A stretch of 30,062 nt of DNA from Bacteriovoracaceae bacterium UBA4097. Lineage in GTDB: Bacteria > Bdellovibrionota > Bacteriovoracia > Bacteriovoracales > Bacteriovoracaceae. The stretch spans positions 8,235-38,296 of the forward strand of contig DFXX01000038.1 in NCBI GenBank assembly GCA_002381765.1, read 5' to 3'. The notes under the pieces are model-generated. The model had not been told where the DNA came from. It was given only the letters and a program-made list of their open reading frames with translations, and did not search any database. Positions 1 to 7,431 of the stretch are shown one piece after another (position 1 is the first letter of the stretch; each line of letters starts with the position of its first letter). Made by a program: the position numbers and the translations under genes.

Positions 1-519
1 AACCAAATCAAGGTTGCCATCAATCTTTCTGAAGTGGCCGATGTTCATCCCATTCAAGCTGTTCTTCCGAATGGAAACTCTATTCCTCTCATCGCGTATA
101 ACCAAACCATTGCCATCGAAATCGGTAAGGGCGCTCGTCTGTATCTGACTCTCTCTGATACCGTTACCGCTATCGGAGTGGCCGTTCCCGTGAGTGCCTT
201 TGATAGCATGGGAAGCTCTCTGCCAGGCCTCAATATCTTTCCTATTGTAAATACGAATAATGTTATCGGAACGGCCGGTATCTTTACTGGTCTTCAGCCG
301 GGGCAGAGTGGAATTGCCGTGGTGGCCGATGTTTCACGCTTGGTTAATATGCAAAGCCTAATGCCGTCTTCAAGTCTGCTCGCCATTCAGGCAGAAGAGT
401 CTCAGGATGAGATTCAGCTAGATTACACTTCTCACGGTGCAAGTAGTTCTAAGAAGAAGGCGCTGGATAATATGATCTATGAATTGAATAAAAAGAGAGC
501 GGTCTTAAGAATGAGATAA
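1..519 (+). CDS. C-terminal part of an unknown protein (truncated by window edge)
   Basis: The frame is open from the first base, so the gene begins upstream of the window; a GTG at 34 is internal rather than a convincing start because no Shine-Dalgarno precedes it and the reading continues in front of it. The visible part (172 residues) is rich in Val, Ile, Ser and Gly in short alternating hydrophobic runs, which suggests a beta-rich, possibly extracytoplasmic, fold. The last 40 residues switch to a charged, Lys-rich tail (Ser-Ser-Ser-Lys-Lys-Lys, then many Lys/Arg). I do not recognise a family. A strong terminator follows the stop, so this is the last gene of its transcript. Confidence 0.7.
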   Translation, partial: NQIKVAINLSEVADVHPIQAVLPNGNSIPLIAYNQTIAIEIGKGARLYLTLSDTVTAIGVAVPVSAFDSMGSSLPGLNIFPIVNTNNVIGTAGIFTGLQPGQSGIAVVADVSRLVNMQSLMPSSSLLAIQAEESQDEIQLDYTSHGASSSKKKALDNMIYELNKKRAVLRMR

Positions 520-548
520 TGCTTTATTTTTAAAAAATCTATTAATAG

Positions 549-587
549 AAAAGGGTCTCTGCAGGATGCAGGGGCCCTTTGTTTTTT
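549..587 (+). terminator. Rho-independent terminator of the first gene
   Basis: Stem AAAGGGTCTCTGCA / TGCAGGGGCCCTTT pairs over 14 bp (two G-U pairs) around a GGA loop and is followed by GTTTTTT. It lies 30 bases after the stop codon at 519. Confidence 0.85.
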
Positions 588-685
588 CATGGTATGTAAG
601 TCTTACTCCCTAACACAAACTTAACGTGCAATATTTCCTTCCCTCCTAGTATAAGGGCCCTATAAATAACCTTGAGGAGAATATT

Positions 686-1048
686 ATGTTTGGTAAAATT
701 GCTATTATGTTTGTTGCTTTAGTTTCATTCAAGGCCGATGCGGCCGTGTTTAAGCATAACTCAGAATTACCAGCGACTCTTAAAACGATCGTAGCTGCTG
801 TTGTTAATTATAACTGTGAGCTGAAGGGTGATGCTCTTTTTGAAAAGAAGACCGTAGTGACTTCTAAGAATGTTGATCAAGGTGTAAAAGATTACTTCTA
901 TGAGACAAGTTTCGAGGTTAAAGATGCCAGAAGAAATACTGTTGGTTCTGTAGTGGTGAAGAGCTTTGATGTGAACATGTTCAACCCAACTGTAGGTGTT
1001 TCAAAGGGTGTGAGCTCAATCGATTCTGATTCAGTTAACTGTAAGTAA
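686..1048 (+). CDS. Small secreted protein of unknown function
   Basis: 120 residues. The ATG at 686 has a good Shine-Dalgarno (GAGGAGA, 673-680) five bases upstream. Residues 1-19 form a Sec signal peptide (FGKIAIMFVALVSF core) with an Ala-Asp-Ala-Ala cleavage region, so the product is probably periplasmic or secreted. The mature part (about 100 residues) has two Cys, near residue 43 and at the penultimate position, which could form a disulfide, and alternating beta-like segments. No family recognised. It stands alone as a single-gene transcript between two terminators; a TATAAA at 661-666 is a possible -10 but no convincing -35 precedes it. Confidence 0.8.
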   Translation: MFGKIAIMFVALVSFKADAAVFKHNSELPATLKTIVAAVVNYNCELKGDALFEKKTVVTSKNVDQGVKDYFYETSFEVKDARRNTVGSVVVKSFDVNMFNPTVGVSKGVSSIDSDSVNCK

Positions 1049-1076
1049 TAAAAAAAGGCCCCGAAAGGGGCCTTCC
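1049..1076. terminator. Bidirectional terminator between the secreted protein and rpsU
   Basis: Perfect 8-bp stem AAGGCCCC-GAAA-GGGGCCTT (1055-1074). Read on the minus strand it is followed by a run of T (complement of the A-run 1050-1056), so it is strongest for rpsU, which stops at 1084; on the plus strand the T-tract is weaker. Confidence 0.8.
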
Positions 1077-1083
1077 TATTTGA

Positions 1084-1326
1084 CTAGATCTTTTTAGATC
1101 CGCCTCTCATCTTTGAATTTGTTTTCTGTCTGCGCTTCTCAGCTGCTTCCAGTTTCTCTTTCTGCTTAACAGATGGCTTCTGATAATATTCACGAGCTCG
1201 GTACTCTTTTACGATTCCGTAGGAATCACAAAGTCGCTTGAATTTTTTAAGGGCGCGCTCAACAGCAAAGCCTTCAGTGATATCGATACGAATTTTATCT
1301 TTAGAGTCTTTATTCGAATGGGCCAT
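1084..1326 (-). CDS. rpsU: Small ribosomal subunit protein bS21
   Basis: 80 residues, close to the usual 60-75 of bS21. The core reads as a typical family member: an N-terminal beta strand, then FAVERALKKFKRLCDSYGI, the REYYQKPS motif (residues about 45-52) and a Lys/Arg-rich helix KLEAAEKRRQK with a basic C-terminus. bS21 sits near the 3' end of 16S rRNA at the anti-Shine-Dalgarno site and influences initiation. The ATG is preceded by GAGAGGA about five bases away. Here it is monocistronic, ending in its own hairpin, unlike the rpsU-dnaG-rpoD arrangement of enteric bacteria. The N-terminal dozen residues are an extra Ser/Lys/Asp-rich stretch. Confidence 0.93.
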   Translation of the reverse strand: MAHSNKDSKDKIRIDITEGFAVERALKKFKRLCDSYGIVKEYRAREYYQKPSVKQKEKLEAAEKRRQKTNSKMRGGSKKI

Positions 1327-1430
1327 GAATCCTCTCAGAGAGTGTTAATATTCCTGTTTCTTTACGGTAAAAATAGCATAAGACCCGAGAAAGGCCAGCA
1401 TATTCGGGAGCCCCGGGGAATTGTGCCCCG

Positions 1431-2351
1431 CTATAATTTTAAGCTCGCCAAAAAAGGGTAATGATCGGAGGGCAGTATGTTCTTTTGTTCATACTTGGTT
1501 GGTACCGGGAGAAGGCGCCCCTCTAAATTCATATATCTCGGAAAATAGCACTCCGAGGGCTCAATGAGGTGAGCGAACTGCTCAGAAATAAAGAGATAAT
1601 CAATCTGCTGCACAAAGCGGTTTCCGCCACGAGTAAAATAGATATAGCTAAAGCGCTCCTCCTCCGGAATCTGGGCAAGATAGGCTATGTCCTTAAGATC
1701 CGTCTCTTCATAGATCTGCCGGAACTCTTCCTCCGTATCCCGCTCTCCCGCGTGGCCATTAAAATCCCCGCCAATGAGTATTGGCACCTTCAAGTGAAGA
1801 AGGTCCTTATAGATTTTAAGGAGCCCCTTAATTTCCAGGATCCGCCGCGTCCTTCCTTCAAAATCGGCGTTCTTCAGATCGAGCTTCGATTTGATATGAA
1901 CCAAAAGAAGAATGGCCTTAATTTCTCCATGCTGCTTTAAATCGAGCCTCAGCACATCCCGAGAAAAACGGCGAGCAGGCACGGGCAGAGGAAAATCAAT
2001 GTGGGTGTGTATATCCACTTCATAGGAGAGCGTTTTTTTAATGAGATAACCCAGATCGATTCCGCGATCAGAGTTCGAAGGAAGACTCATCGCGAGGTAT
2101 TCATCATTCAATAAATACTTCGCAAAGTTTGCCAAAGACTCAGGTCCACCCACCTCTGTCATCATCACGATGTCAGCTCCCGAGTTCAGGATAGTCTGAC
2201 TTAGCATCAGGCACTTATCCTTAGACTTATTAGAGAAGAGGCTAGAGCTCATGAGCTGCCACTTAATTTCCGTCAGCTCATGGATCGATGATTCATCGTG
2301 CTTATCCATGAAGAGGAAGAGATCTTGAGCGTTTAGGACCATAATCTTCAT
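1431..2351 (-). CDS. Endonuclease/exonuclease/phosphatase (EEP) superfamily hydrolase
   Basis: 306 residues from the ATG at 2351. A TTG six codons upstream (2369) also keeps the frame open, but the only Shine-Dalgarno-like GAGG lies inside that extension, so I prefer the ATG. EEP hallmarks are in order: N7 (VLNAQDLF), metal-binding E66 (MMTEVGG), H152 (LLVHIKS), D196/N198 (GGDFNGH), D251 (QIDYLF) and D296/H297 (PSDHYPF). The family uses Mg2+ to hydrolyse phosphodiester or phosphomonoester bonds in nucleic acids, phosphoinositides or sphingomyelin; the substrate cannot be told from the sequence. No signal peptide, so probably cytosolic. It is separated from rpsU and runs divergent from the AT-rich secreted gene at 2481. 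Confidence 0.88.
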   Translation of the reverse strand: MKIMVLNAQDLFLFMDKHDESSIHELTEIKWQLMSSSLFSNKSKDKCLMLSQTILNSGADIVMMTEVGGPESLANFAKYLLNDEYLAMSLPSNSDRGIDLGYLIKKTLSYEVDIHTHIDFPLPVPARRFSRDVLRLDLKQHGEIKAILLLVHIKSKLDLKNADFEGRTRRILEIKGLLKIYKDLLHLKVPILIGGDFNGHAGERDTEEEFRQIYEETDLKDIAYLAQIPEEERFSYIYFTRGGNRFVQQIDYLFISEQFAHLIEPSECYFPRYMNLEGRLLPVPTKYEQKNILPSDHYPFLASLKL

Positions 2352-2443
2352 AACATGAGGATACCTCAATTTAATTAAGAAAAGGAGATTTAAGATTTCT
2401 TGATAAATTTATTTCTTAGACCCACTAGTAGTGAGGTTAGAAT

Positions 2444-2449
2444 TATAAT
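2444..2449 (+). promoter_or_regulatory. Possible -10 box for the secreted orphan at 2481
   Basis: A perfect TATAAT lies 32 bases upstream of the ATG at 2481. No clear -35 is found at 16-18 bases further up, so activator help or a chance match in AT-rich DNA are both possible. Confidence 0.4.
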
Positions 2450-2480
2450 TTGAAATCAAATTTATGAGGATGCTTTTGTC

Positions 2481-3539
2481 ATGAGAAAGGTGAGGAATTG
2501 GATTTTCTTGATATTTATTGCTTCTGTTTCTTTTGAAGCGAATGCTTACTTTTTAAAAAATATAAGTGAGACTTATTATCAAAGAAATCAAGATAAGTTC
2601 AAAATATCATTTAGAGATGAATATTATGAAAGTACTAATTCAAATGATAAAAAAACTTCAAATTTTACCTCATACCCAGATTTGAAATTTTATTCTAGTC
2701 CAACTCATAAAAATGATGTCGTTTTAGAGATCAATTCAAAAGGTTTGTTTCATAAAGGTAAGCTAATTTATAAACCAGAAAATTATAACTCTAATATATT
2801 TTTTGGACCTGATGATTTCTATAAATTTCACATAAATTCAGGGATTTCATCAGGCCCGATGTATAGCTATTTTGAGTTTGACCGGTTTGTAAATGATTCA
2901 ATAATTGAAGCTAGTTATAAAAACGAAAAGATATACCTGGATTTGAATACGATTAATGACTATGAAAAAGTAAAATTTAATCTAGAGGAAGGAATTCCTG
3001 AATACAAAAGACCGCGAGAGCCTGGAGAGCTGGCCAAAGTATATTGGATTGAGAGGCCCCGAAATCACTTATATTCAGAGTTTTTGAACAAACATGAGGG
3101 AGCGAAAGTATTTATTAAAGAGATCACTACTTGTTTAGATAAAGATGGAGCTAAATGCCTAAAAGAAAATATTAATAGTGATACTCTGTATAGATTTTTT
3201 GATGTCATCTATAGTAACACCCTGTTGTATGTAGAAAAAGAAAGTTCAATAGGTGATTGGGTTTACGAATCTCCAAGTCTCTATGAAACCGTTAAGGAAT
3301 GTTTGACTGATGGAGATATTGTTACCTTAACTGAAATAGAAAAGAAGGATCTAGTAAAGAAAACAGTTCATCAATACTATTCTATCACCCTAAAGAGTCG
3401 AAGAAATTGGTCTCTCATTGATGGTAGCTCTGCAGGTTGGCTCTTCTGTCAAATAGTTGGGGGAAAGGAATTTATTAATGATAAATTTCAGCAGGTTTCG
3501 AAACCAAAACTTTATATAACCCCTCCTCCAGTAGATTGA
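2481..3539 (+). CDS. AT-rich secreted protein of unknown function
   Basis: 352 residues. The ATG follows TGAGGA at a rather long spacing of about ten bases. Residues 6-23 form a clear signal peptide (WIFLIFIASVSFEANA), so the protein is exported. The mature part is full of Tyr, Phe, Asn and Lys, with four Cys (TCLDKDGAKC pair, KECL, LFCQ) in the second half and a proline-rich end (TPPPVD). The segment GDWVYESPSL could start a small beta-barrel-like module, but I recognise no family. Base and codon use are visibly more AT-rich than in the flanking genes, which favour G/C at many third positions; this suggests recent acquisition or relaxed selection. A weak stem (TGAGC...GCTCA, 3537-3554) at the stop is the only terminator candidate. 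Confidence 0.8.
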   Translation: MRKVRNWIFLIFIASVSFEANAYFLKNISETYYQRNQDKFKISFRDEYYESTNSNDKKTSNFTSYPDLKFYSSPTHKNDVVLEINSKGLFHKGKLIYKPENYNSNIFFGPDDFYKFHINSGISSGPMYSYFEFDRFVNDSIIEASYKNEKIYLDLNTINDYEKVKFNLEEGIPEYKRPREPGELAKVYWIERPRNHLYSEFLNKHEGAKVFIKEITTCLDKDGAKCLKENINSDTLYRFFDVIYSNTLLYVEKESSIGDWVYESPSLYETVKECLTDGDIVTLTEIEKKDLVKKTVHQYYSITLKSRRNWSLIDGSSAGWLFCQIVGGKEFINDKFQQVSKPKLYITPPPVD

Positions 3540-3676
3540 GCATTTTTGAGCTCAGTTCTTTCTGACGCATGTTAAGGAACATGGTGCAGCAGGTTACTAT
3601 CTTAAAACAACAATGAAGTTGGCACATTCACCATTAATTATTTAAGCTAAGAGTACGTCTAACAAAGGATAACTCC

Positions 3677-4492
3677 ATGTTTAAAATTTTTTTAGCTCTT
3701 TCAATCTTAATGATTGTACCTGTTATGGCCCAAAGCGGGGATGTGAATCCTGCTGAAGGAAAACTTTTAAAGGAAGAGGCCATGAGGCTTTGGAAAAAAA
3801 GAGATAATCAAGAAAGCTTAGAAGAAGCTCTTTCAAAATTTGAGCACGCTCATCGCGCTCTTCCTGAAGATAAAGAAGTTCTGACCTATCTCTCCCGAGG
3901 TTATTATCTCTTAGGTGATACTCACCATAGTAGCGATGATCAAAAGAAGAAGAGCTTTGAGAAAGGTCGCGAGTATGGAATTGAAGGCATGCAGACCAAT
4001 AAGAAGTTTAGTGAGCGCATGAATAAAAAGAGTCTGGAAGAAGCTGTTGGTGAATTGGGTCAGGAAGAAGTTCCTCTTATCTTCTGGACTGCTGCTAATA
4101 CCGGAAAATGGGCGAGGATCAATGGGATATTCTCTTCCATGAAATATAAGGGCGAGATTGTGGAGATGATTAAGCGAGTTGAGAAACTTCAGGCCGACTT
4201 CTTCTATGGAGCAGTTCCTCGTTACTGGGGTGGCTTCTATGCAGTAGCACCTTCCATTGCGGGAGGAGATATGAAGGAGAGTAAGAAGAACTTCAAAAAA
4301 TCCATTGAGATGGCCCCTGAATATCTTGGAACCAGAGTTTTATATGCTGAACTCTACTGGGAGAAGAAAGGGGATAAGAAAGAATATAAAAAGGAATTAG
4401 AAGCGGTCCTTGCTGCAGAAGATGGTCCGGAAGAAATCGCTCCAGAGAATCGTTTGGAGAAGAAAAAGGCCAAGAAGCTTCTGGAGAAATAG
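3677..4492 (+). CDS. TatT-family (TRAP-associated) TPR-like periplasmic protein
   Basis: 271 residues with a signal peptide (FKIFLALSILMIVPVMA) and a Shine-Dalgarno AAAGGA seven bases before the ATG. The body is all-helical and TPR-like: paired helices at about 24-60 and 60-105, then a segment with RYWGGFYAVAPSIAGGD (about 179-195), SIEMAPEYLGTRVLYAELYW and a Lys-rich helical end. That order, RYWG..A.AP...GGD followed by a TPR ending in LYAE, is the pattern of TatT, the trimeric helical protein described with the TRAP transporter substrate-binding protein TatP in Treponema. Here no TRAP substrate-binding or membrane subunits are nearby, so it is an orphan and may act with unlinked partners. 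No lipobox Cys is visible. Confidence 0.8.
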   Translation: MFKIFLALSILMIVPVMAQSGDVNPAEGKLLKEEAMRLWKKRDNQESLEEALSKFEHAHRALPEDKEVLTYLSRGYYLLGDTHHSSDDQKKKSFEKGREYGIEGMQTNKKFSERMNKKSLEEAVGELGQEEVPLIFWTAANTGKWARINGIFSSMKYKGEIVEMIKRVEKLQADFFYGAVPRYWGGFYAVAPSIAGGDMKESKKNFKKSIEMAPEYLGTRVLYAELYWEKKGDKKEYKKELEAVLAAEDGPEEIAPENRLEKKKAKKLLEK

Positions 4493-4496
4493 AGTC

Positions 4497-4601
4497 TTAC
4501 ATGATGAAGTTAAGCGGCACTCCGAAAGCAAGAGCGATACCAAGAAGGATAGCCGTTCCAACTAAAGTCACGGCCATAATTTTATAAGGGATCTGAAGCA
4601 T
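4497..4601 (-). CDS. 34-residue single-pass membrane protein
   Basis: A very short gene, easily missed. On the minus strand CAGGAG (4609-4614) stands seven bases before an ATG at 4601, and the frame runs 34 codons to TAA at 4497-4499. The peptide begins MLQIPYKIMAVTLVG and continues with an unbroken hydrophobic segment (about residues 8-33: Val, Leu, Ile, Gly, Ala, Phe), ending in NFIM; Lys7 is the only charged residue, placing the N-terminus on the cytosolic side. It sits 21 bases downstream of the rhodanese gene in the same direction, so it is probably the third gene of the cysE operon. It stops four bases from the end of the convergent TatT-like gene. Function unknown; near-ideal ribosome binding site and clean hydrophobicity argue that it is real. 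Confidence 0.65.
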   Translation of the reverse strand: MLQIPYKIMAVTLVGTAILLGIALAFGVPLNFIM

Positions 4602-4622
4602 AAATTTTCTCCTGAATAGATT

Positions 4623-4934
4623 CTAATAGCGGGGAACACTGGGGTCAATGGTAGTCGACCATTCCTCAATTCCCCCTCTTAGAGAAAGCGCATCATAGCC
4701 ATGGTACTTGAGAAATTGAGTTGCATAAAGGCTTCGCACCCCATGATGGCAATATACGATCCAGGGGGTTTTTTTGGGATCCAGTTCTCCAAAGCGCGCC
4801 TCTAATTCATGGAGAGGAATGTGCACTCCACCGAGATTAGCGATCTCTCTTTCATCATCACGTCTCACATCGAGAAAATAGAAGGTCTTGCCTTCATCGA
4901 TCCACTGCTTAATTTTATTTCCACCTATTTCCAT
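4623..4934 (-). CDS. Single-domain rhodanese-like sulfurtransferase
   Basis: 103 residues, the length of GlpE/PspE-type one-domain rhodaneses. Seen: the LDVRRDDER segment (21-29) that opens the domain, the IPLHELEARF helix and the active-site loop CHHGVRS (62-68) with nucleophilic Cys62, then LRGGIEEW (85-92), the usual closing motif. Such enzymes carry a persulfide on the Cys and pass sulfane sulfur to cyanide, thiols or proteins. There is no signal peptide. The ATG lies one base after the stop of cysE, so translation is likely coupled and the enzyme probably handles sulfur around cysteine synthesis. The six-residue loop fits sulfur rather than arsenate or phosphate chemistry. Confidence 0.9.
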   Translation of the reverse strand: MEIGGNKIKQWIDEGKTFYFLDVRRDDEREIANLGGVHIPLHELEARFGELDPKKTPWIVYCHHGVRSLYATQFLKYHGYDALSLRGGIEEWSTTIDPSVPRY

Positions 4935-4935
4935 A

Positions 4936-5754
4936 TTATTTCTCGCTTATGGTGTGACTGGCCTCAAGTTTATTAAAGACCACACTGCCTCTAGGAACAC
5001 TTTCCGTGAGCCAGACGTTTCCTCCAATGATAGAGCCCTGACCAATGGTCGTGACTCCTCCCAGGATGGTGGTATTGGCATAGATCACCACATCATCTTC
5101 GATGGTTGGGTGGCGCTTTTGCTTTTGCATCTTCTTTTTCACACTGAGTGCTCCAAGGGTCACCCCTTGATAGATCTTCACATTCTTTCCGATATGAGAT
5201 GTCTCTCCGATTACTACACCCGTGCCATGATCGATGAAAAAGCTCTCTGCGATAGTGGCCCCGGGGTGAATATCGATCCCGGTTTTTTCATGAGCATATT
5301 CACTCATAAGGCGGGGGATAAGGGGGATATTGAGATTATAGAGCACATTGGCCAGGCGATAGATGCAGACAGCATAGAAGCCTGGATAGGCTATGATAAC
5401 TTCTTCCCGGCTATAGGCAGCAGGATCTCCCTGGAAAGCGGCCTGGGCGTCCAAATCCAAGATGGGGGCGAGGGTTTGGAGGGAGTCCATAAAGGCTTCG
5501 GCTTTTTTGGAAGCGTGGGCCTTAAGTTCTGAATCGATGGCCGAGACCGCGATGAAGTATTGATTAAATCTCTTTTCTAATTCACTCACGAGAGTCTGAG
5601 TATCTTCGGCATTGGTGATACTGAGGCAACCTCTTTGGGGAAAGAGGAGGCAAATTAATTGGTCAACCGATTGCCTAACTTCAGGCACATTGAACTTAAT
5701 AGTGGCCGCTTGATAGCGATCCTGGTGCAAAAACTGGGCAAGTTTTGAAGACAT
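4936..5754 (-). CDS. cysE: Serine O-acetyltransferase
   Basis: 272 residues. The N-terminal ~145 residues are helical; the C-terminal half is a left-handed beta helix of hexapeptide repeats. Motifs typical of CysE are present: DIHPGA (161-166), DHGTGVVIGET (175-185) with the Asp/His used for catalysis, QGVTLGAL (196-203) and the late IIGGNVWLT. It makes O-acetylserine from serine and acetyl-CoA, the first step to cysteine. The ATG has AAGG six bases upstream; TATACT (5774-5769 on the minus strand) is a plausible -10 with a very short leader. Divergent from the cysK-like gene 64 bases away, and first gene of a cysE-rhodanese-small membrane protein operon. The C-terminal tail (EASHTISEK) lacks the usual terminal Ile that binds CysK. 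Confidence 0.93.
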   Translation of the reverse strand: MSSKLAQFLHQDRYQAATIKFNVPEVRQSVDQLICLLFPQRGCLSITNAEDTQTLVSELEKRFNQYFIAVSAIDSELKAHASKKAEAFMDSLQTLAPILDLDAQAAFQGDPAAYSREEVIIAYPGFYAVCIYRLANVLYNLNIPLIPRLMSEYAHEKTGIDIHPGATIAESFFIDHGTGVVIGETSHIGKNVKIYQGVTLGALSVKKKMQKQKRHPTIEDDVVIYANTTILGGVTTIGQGSIIGGNVWLTESVPRGSVVFNKLEASHTISEK

Positions 5755-5818
5755 GAAGGACCTTTTGCAGTATAAAGAAGATCACTCTTAAACTACCTTA
5801 AAAAGCAGGGAAAATTCA

Positions 5819-6853
5819 ATGGATCTTCGCGCTAAACTTAAGTCTACCGGTCTTCTTCAAGTTATTGGAAATACGCCTATCATGAAAATCCAGAGTCTAA
5901 GTCAGATGACTGGTTGTGAGATCTTCATGAAATGCGAAAATCTCAATCCTGGAGGAACGATTAAGGATAGACCCGCTCTGAATATGGTGGTGGAAGCCAT
6001 TGTGAAGGGTGTTCTTAAGCCGGGCATGACGATCGTAGAAGGGACTGCTGGAAATACCGGAATAGGGCTCGCGATGGTGGGCCAGGCCCTGGGCCATAAA
6101 GTGATTGTAGTGATGCCGAAGGGGATGGCCCCGGAAAAGCATAAGGTGTTAAAGCTCTATGGAGCTGAAGTGGTGGAGACGGAAGCCGTTGCCTATTCAG
6201 ATGAGCGCCACTTCTTTAAGGTTGGTAAAAAAATTGGTCAAAGTAGTCCCGACTACTGGTGGGCCAATCAGTTTGATAATCCTGATAACTATCTATCTCA
6301 CTATCATAGTACAGCTCCTGAGATGTATCAGCAGATGGACGGAAGAATTGATTCTGTGGTGGTTGCCGCGGGATCGGGTGGTACTGCTGCCGGTGTTTCA
6401 AAATATATGAAAGAGAAGAATGCCAATATCAAAGTCATTATGCCGGATCCTATGGGAAGCGGGATCGTGAATTACTTTAAGCGTGGGGATTTTGAATCCG
6501 ACGGTTCATATACTATGACCGAAGGAGTAGGGATCACGCGTCTGGTGGATAACTTCCGTCATATTCAGCAAGACCGCTGCTATACTATTGAGGATCAGAA
6601 GCTTACTTGGCTTGCTATGTATCTGCGTGAGAAAGAAGGTCTAGTGATGGGAATGTCCTCTATGCTTAATCTCTCCGGAGCTTTCAATACTGCTCTTAAA
6701 GGTGGAGAGGGTCAGCGAATCATTACCTTTATGTGTGATGGTGGTGAGAGAGCAATCTCTAAAATGTATAATCCAGAGTTTTTGGCCGAGAAGAAAATCG
6801 ATGGCTCGGTCTTAAATGAGAAAGAAATCAAAGAAATTTTCCAATCTATTTAA
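5819..6853 (+). CDS. cysK: PLP-dependent cysteine synthase (CysK-like)
   Basis: 344 residues, somewhat longer than classical CysK (about 310) because of a C-terminal helix ending in LNEKEIKEIFQSI. Fold type II PLP motifs: NPGGTIKDR (43-51) with Schiff-base Lys49, the substrate loop EGTAGNTG (74-81), the phosphate-binding loop GSGGTAAG (185-192) and MCDGGERAISKMYN. It joins O-acetylserine with sulfide to give cysteine; its divergent neighbour cysE supplies O-acetylserine. The ATG has AGGG about eight bases upstream. The EGTAGNTGIGLA loop and long C-terminus also occur in cystathionine beta-synthase-like and cysteine desulfhydrase relatives, so the exact reaction (synthase, CBS or desulfhydrase) is not certain. 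No CBS regulatory domain is attached. Confidence 0.85.
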   Translation: MDLRAKLKSTGLLQVIGNTPIMKIQSLSQMTGCEIFMKCENLNPGGTIKDRPALNMVVEAIVKGVLKPGMTIVEGTAGNTGIGLAMVGQALGHKVIVVMPKGMAPEKHKVLKLYGAEVVETEAVAYSDERHFFKVGKKIGQSSPDYWWANQFDNPDNYLSHYHSTAPEMYQQMDGRIDSVVVAAGSGGTAAGVSKYMKEKNANIKVIMPDPMGSGIVNYFKRGDFESDGSYTMTEGVGITRLVDNFRHIQQDRCYTIEDQKLTWLAMYLREKEGLVMGMSSMLNLSGAFNTALKGGEGQRIITFMCDGGERAISKMYNPEFLAEKKIDGSVLNEKEIKEIFQSI

Positions 6854-6856
6854 AGA

Positions 6857-7414
6857 TCATTGATCGAAAGGGACACAAGTCACATTGTATGTCCCTTCAA
6901 TGGTTTGCTTCTCCGCGGCTTCAACAATTCGCTTGGTCTGAATGTAATTAGGAACCGGACAACTCCAGAGCTCTTTCTTTTTAACAGAGGGAGCAGGTGC
7001 CGGACGAGGCTCGCGGTTATTTACAACTTCCTGGTACTTCTTTCTTTCATTTCCATTAACTTCTTTGGTGAGTTTGTTCACTAGTTGGCCGAGATAAGAC
7101 TCGTAGCCCAGCTTATTCTTGCAGAAGTAGTAAGGAGCCTTCGAATCAAAGGTCATGGAGAGATCGCTGAAGCGAAGAGGTGGGTTCGCATTGGGTTTAA
7201 ATCTCACACCAGCTTTCTCTGGAGCTCCCTTACATTCTTTTAAGATGGCTTCTTCAGCAATTTTTTTTATACTCCATCCGCAGGCCGCATCTACTTCCAT
7301 AGCAAGCTCATAAAGAACTTTATTATCCGGATGAATAATACATAGTGGATCATTGACTTCTGAATGAGCTAGGGGAGAGAGCAAAAGGATAAAAAACAGG
7401 GTGAGCTTCTTCAT
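6857..7414 (-). CDS. Secreted six-cysteine protein of unknown function
   Basis: 185 residues. MKKLTLFFILLLSPLAHS is a textbook signal peptide. The mature protein has six Cys (25, 45, 61, 98, 152, 180), an even number suited to three disulfides in the periplasm. A Pro/Ala-rich linker (REPRPAPAPSVKKK, about 134-147) separates a larger N-terminal domain from a small C-terminal domain holding the last two Cys. I recognise no family. It follows the epimerase-like gene by seven bases and so probably shares its transcript, yet has no Shine-Dalgarno: the upstream 17 bases are a perfect palindrome. It converges on the cysK-like gene with only three bases between the stops. Confidence 0.78.
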   Translation of the reverse strand: MKKLTLFFILLLSPLAHSEVNDPLCIIHPDNKVLYELAMEVDAACGWSIKKIAEEAILKECKGAPEKAGVRFKPNANPPLRFSDLSMTFDSKAPYYFCKNKLGYESYLGQLVNKLTKEVNGNERKKYQEVVNNREPRPAPAPSVKKKELWSCPVPNYIQTKRIVEAAEKQTIEGTYNVTCVPFDQ

Positions 7415-7431
7415 AAAGCTATTATAGCTTT
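7415..7431. repeat. Perfect 8+1+8 inverted repeat over a stop/start junction
   Basis: AAAGCTAT-T-ATAGCTTT directly precedes the ATG at 7414 (minus strand) and contains the stop codon of the upstream gene. It takes the place where a ribosome binding site would be. Confidence 0.7.

Noticed and set aside
1411..1431. GGGGC/GCCCC-rich hairpin after the EEP gene as a terminator
   Set aside because: Read in the gene's direction it has no T-run and the pairing is short; not supported.
1569..1940. 123-codon open frame antisense to the EEP gene
   Set aside because: Antisense to conserved EEP motifs and without a recognisable product.
4888..5532. A 214-codon open frame on the plus strand over cysE
   Set aside because: Entirely antisense to a gene with clear serine acetyltransferase motifs; no ribosome site and an atypical composition.
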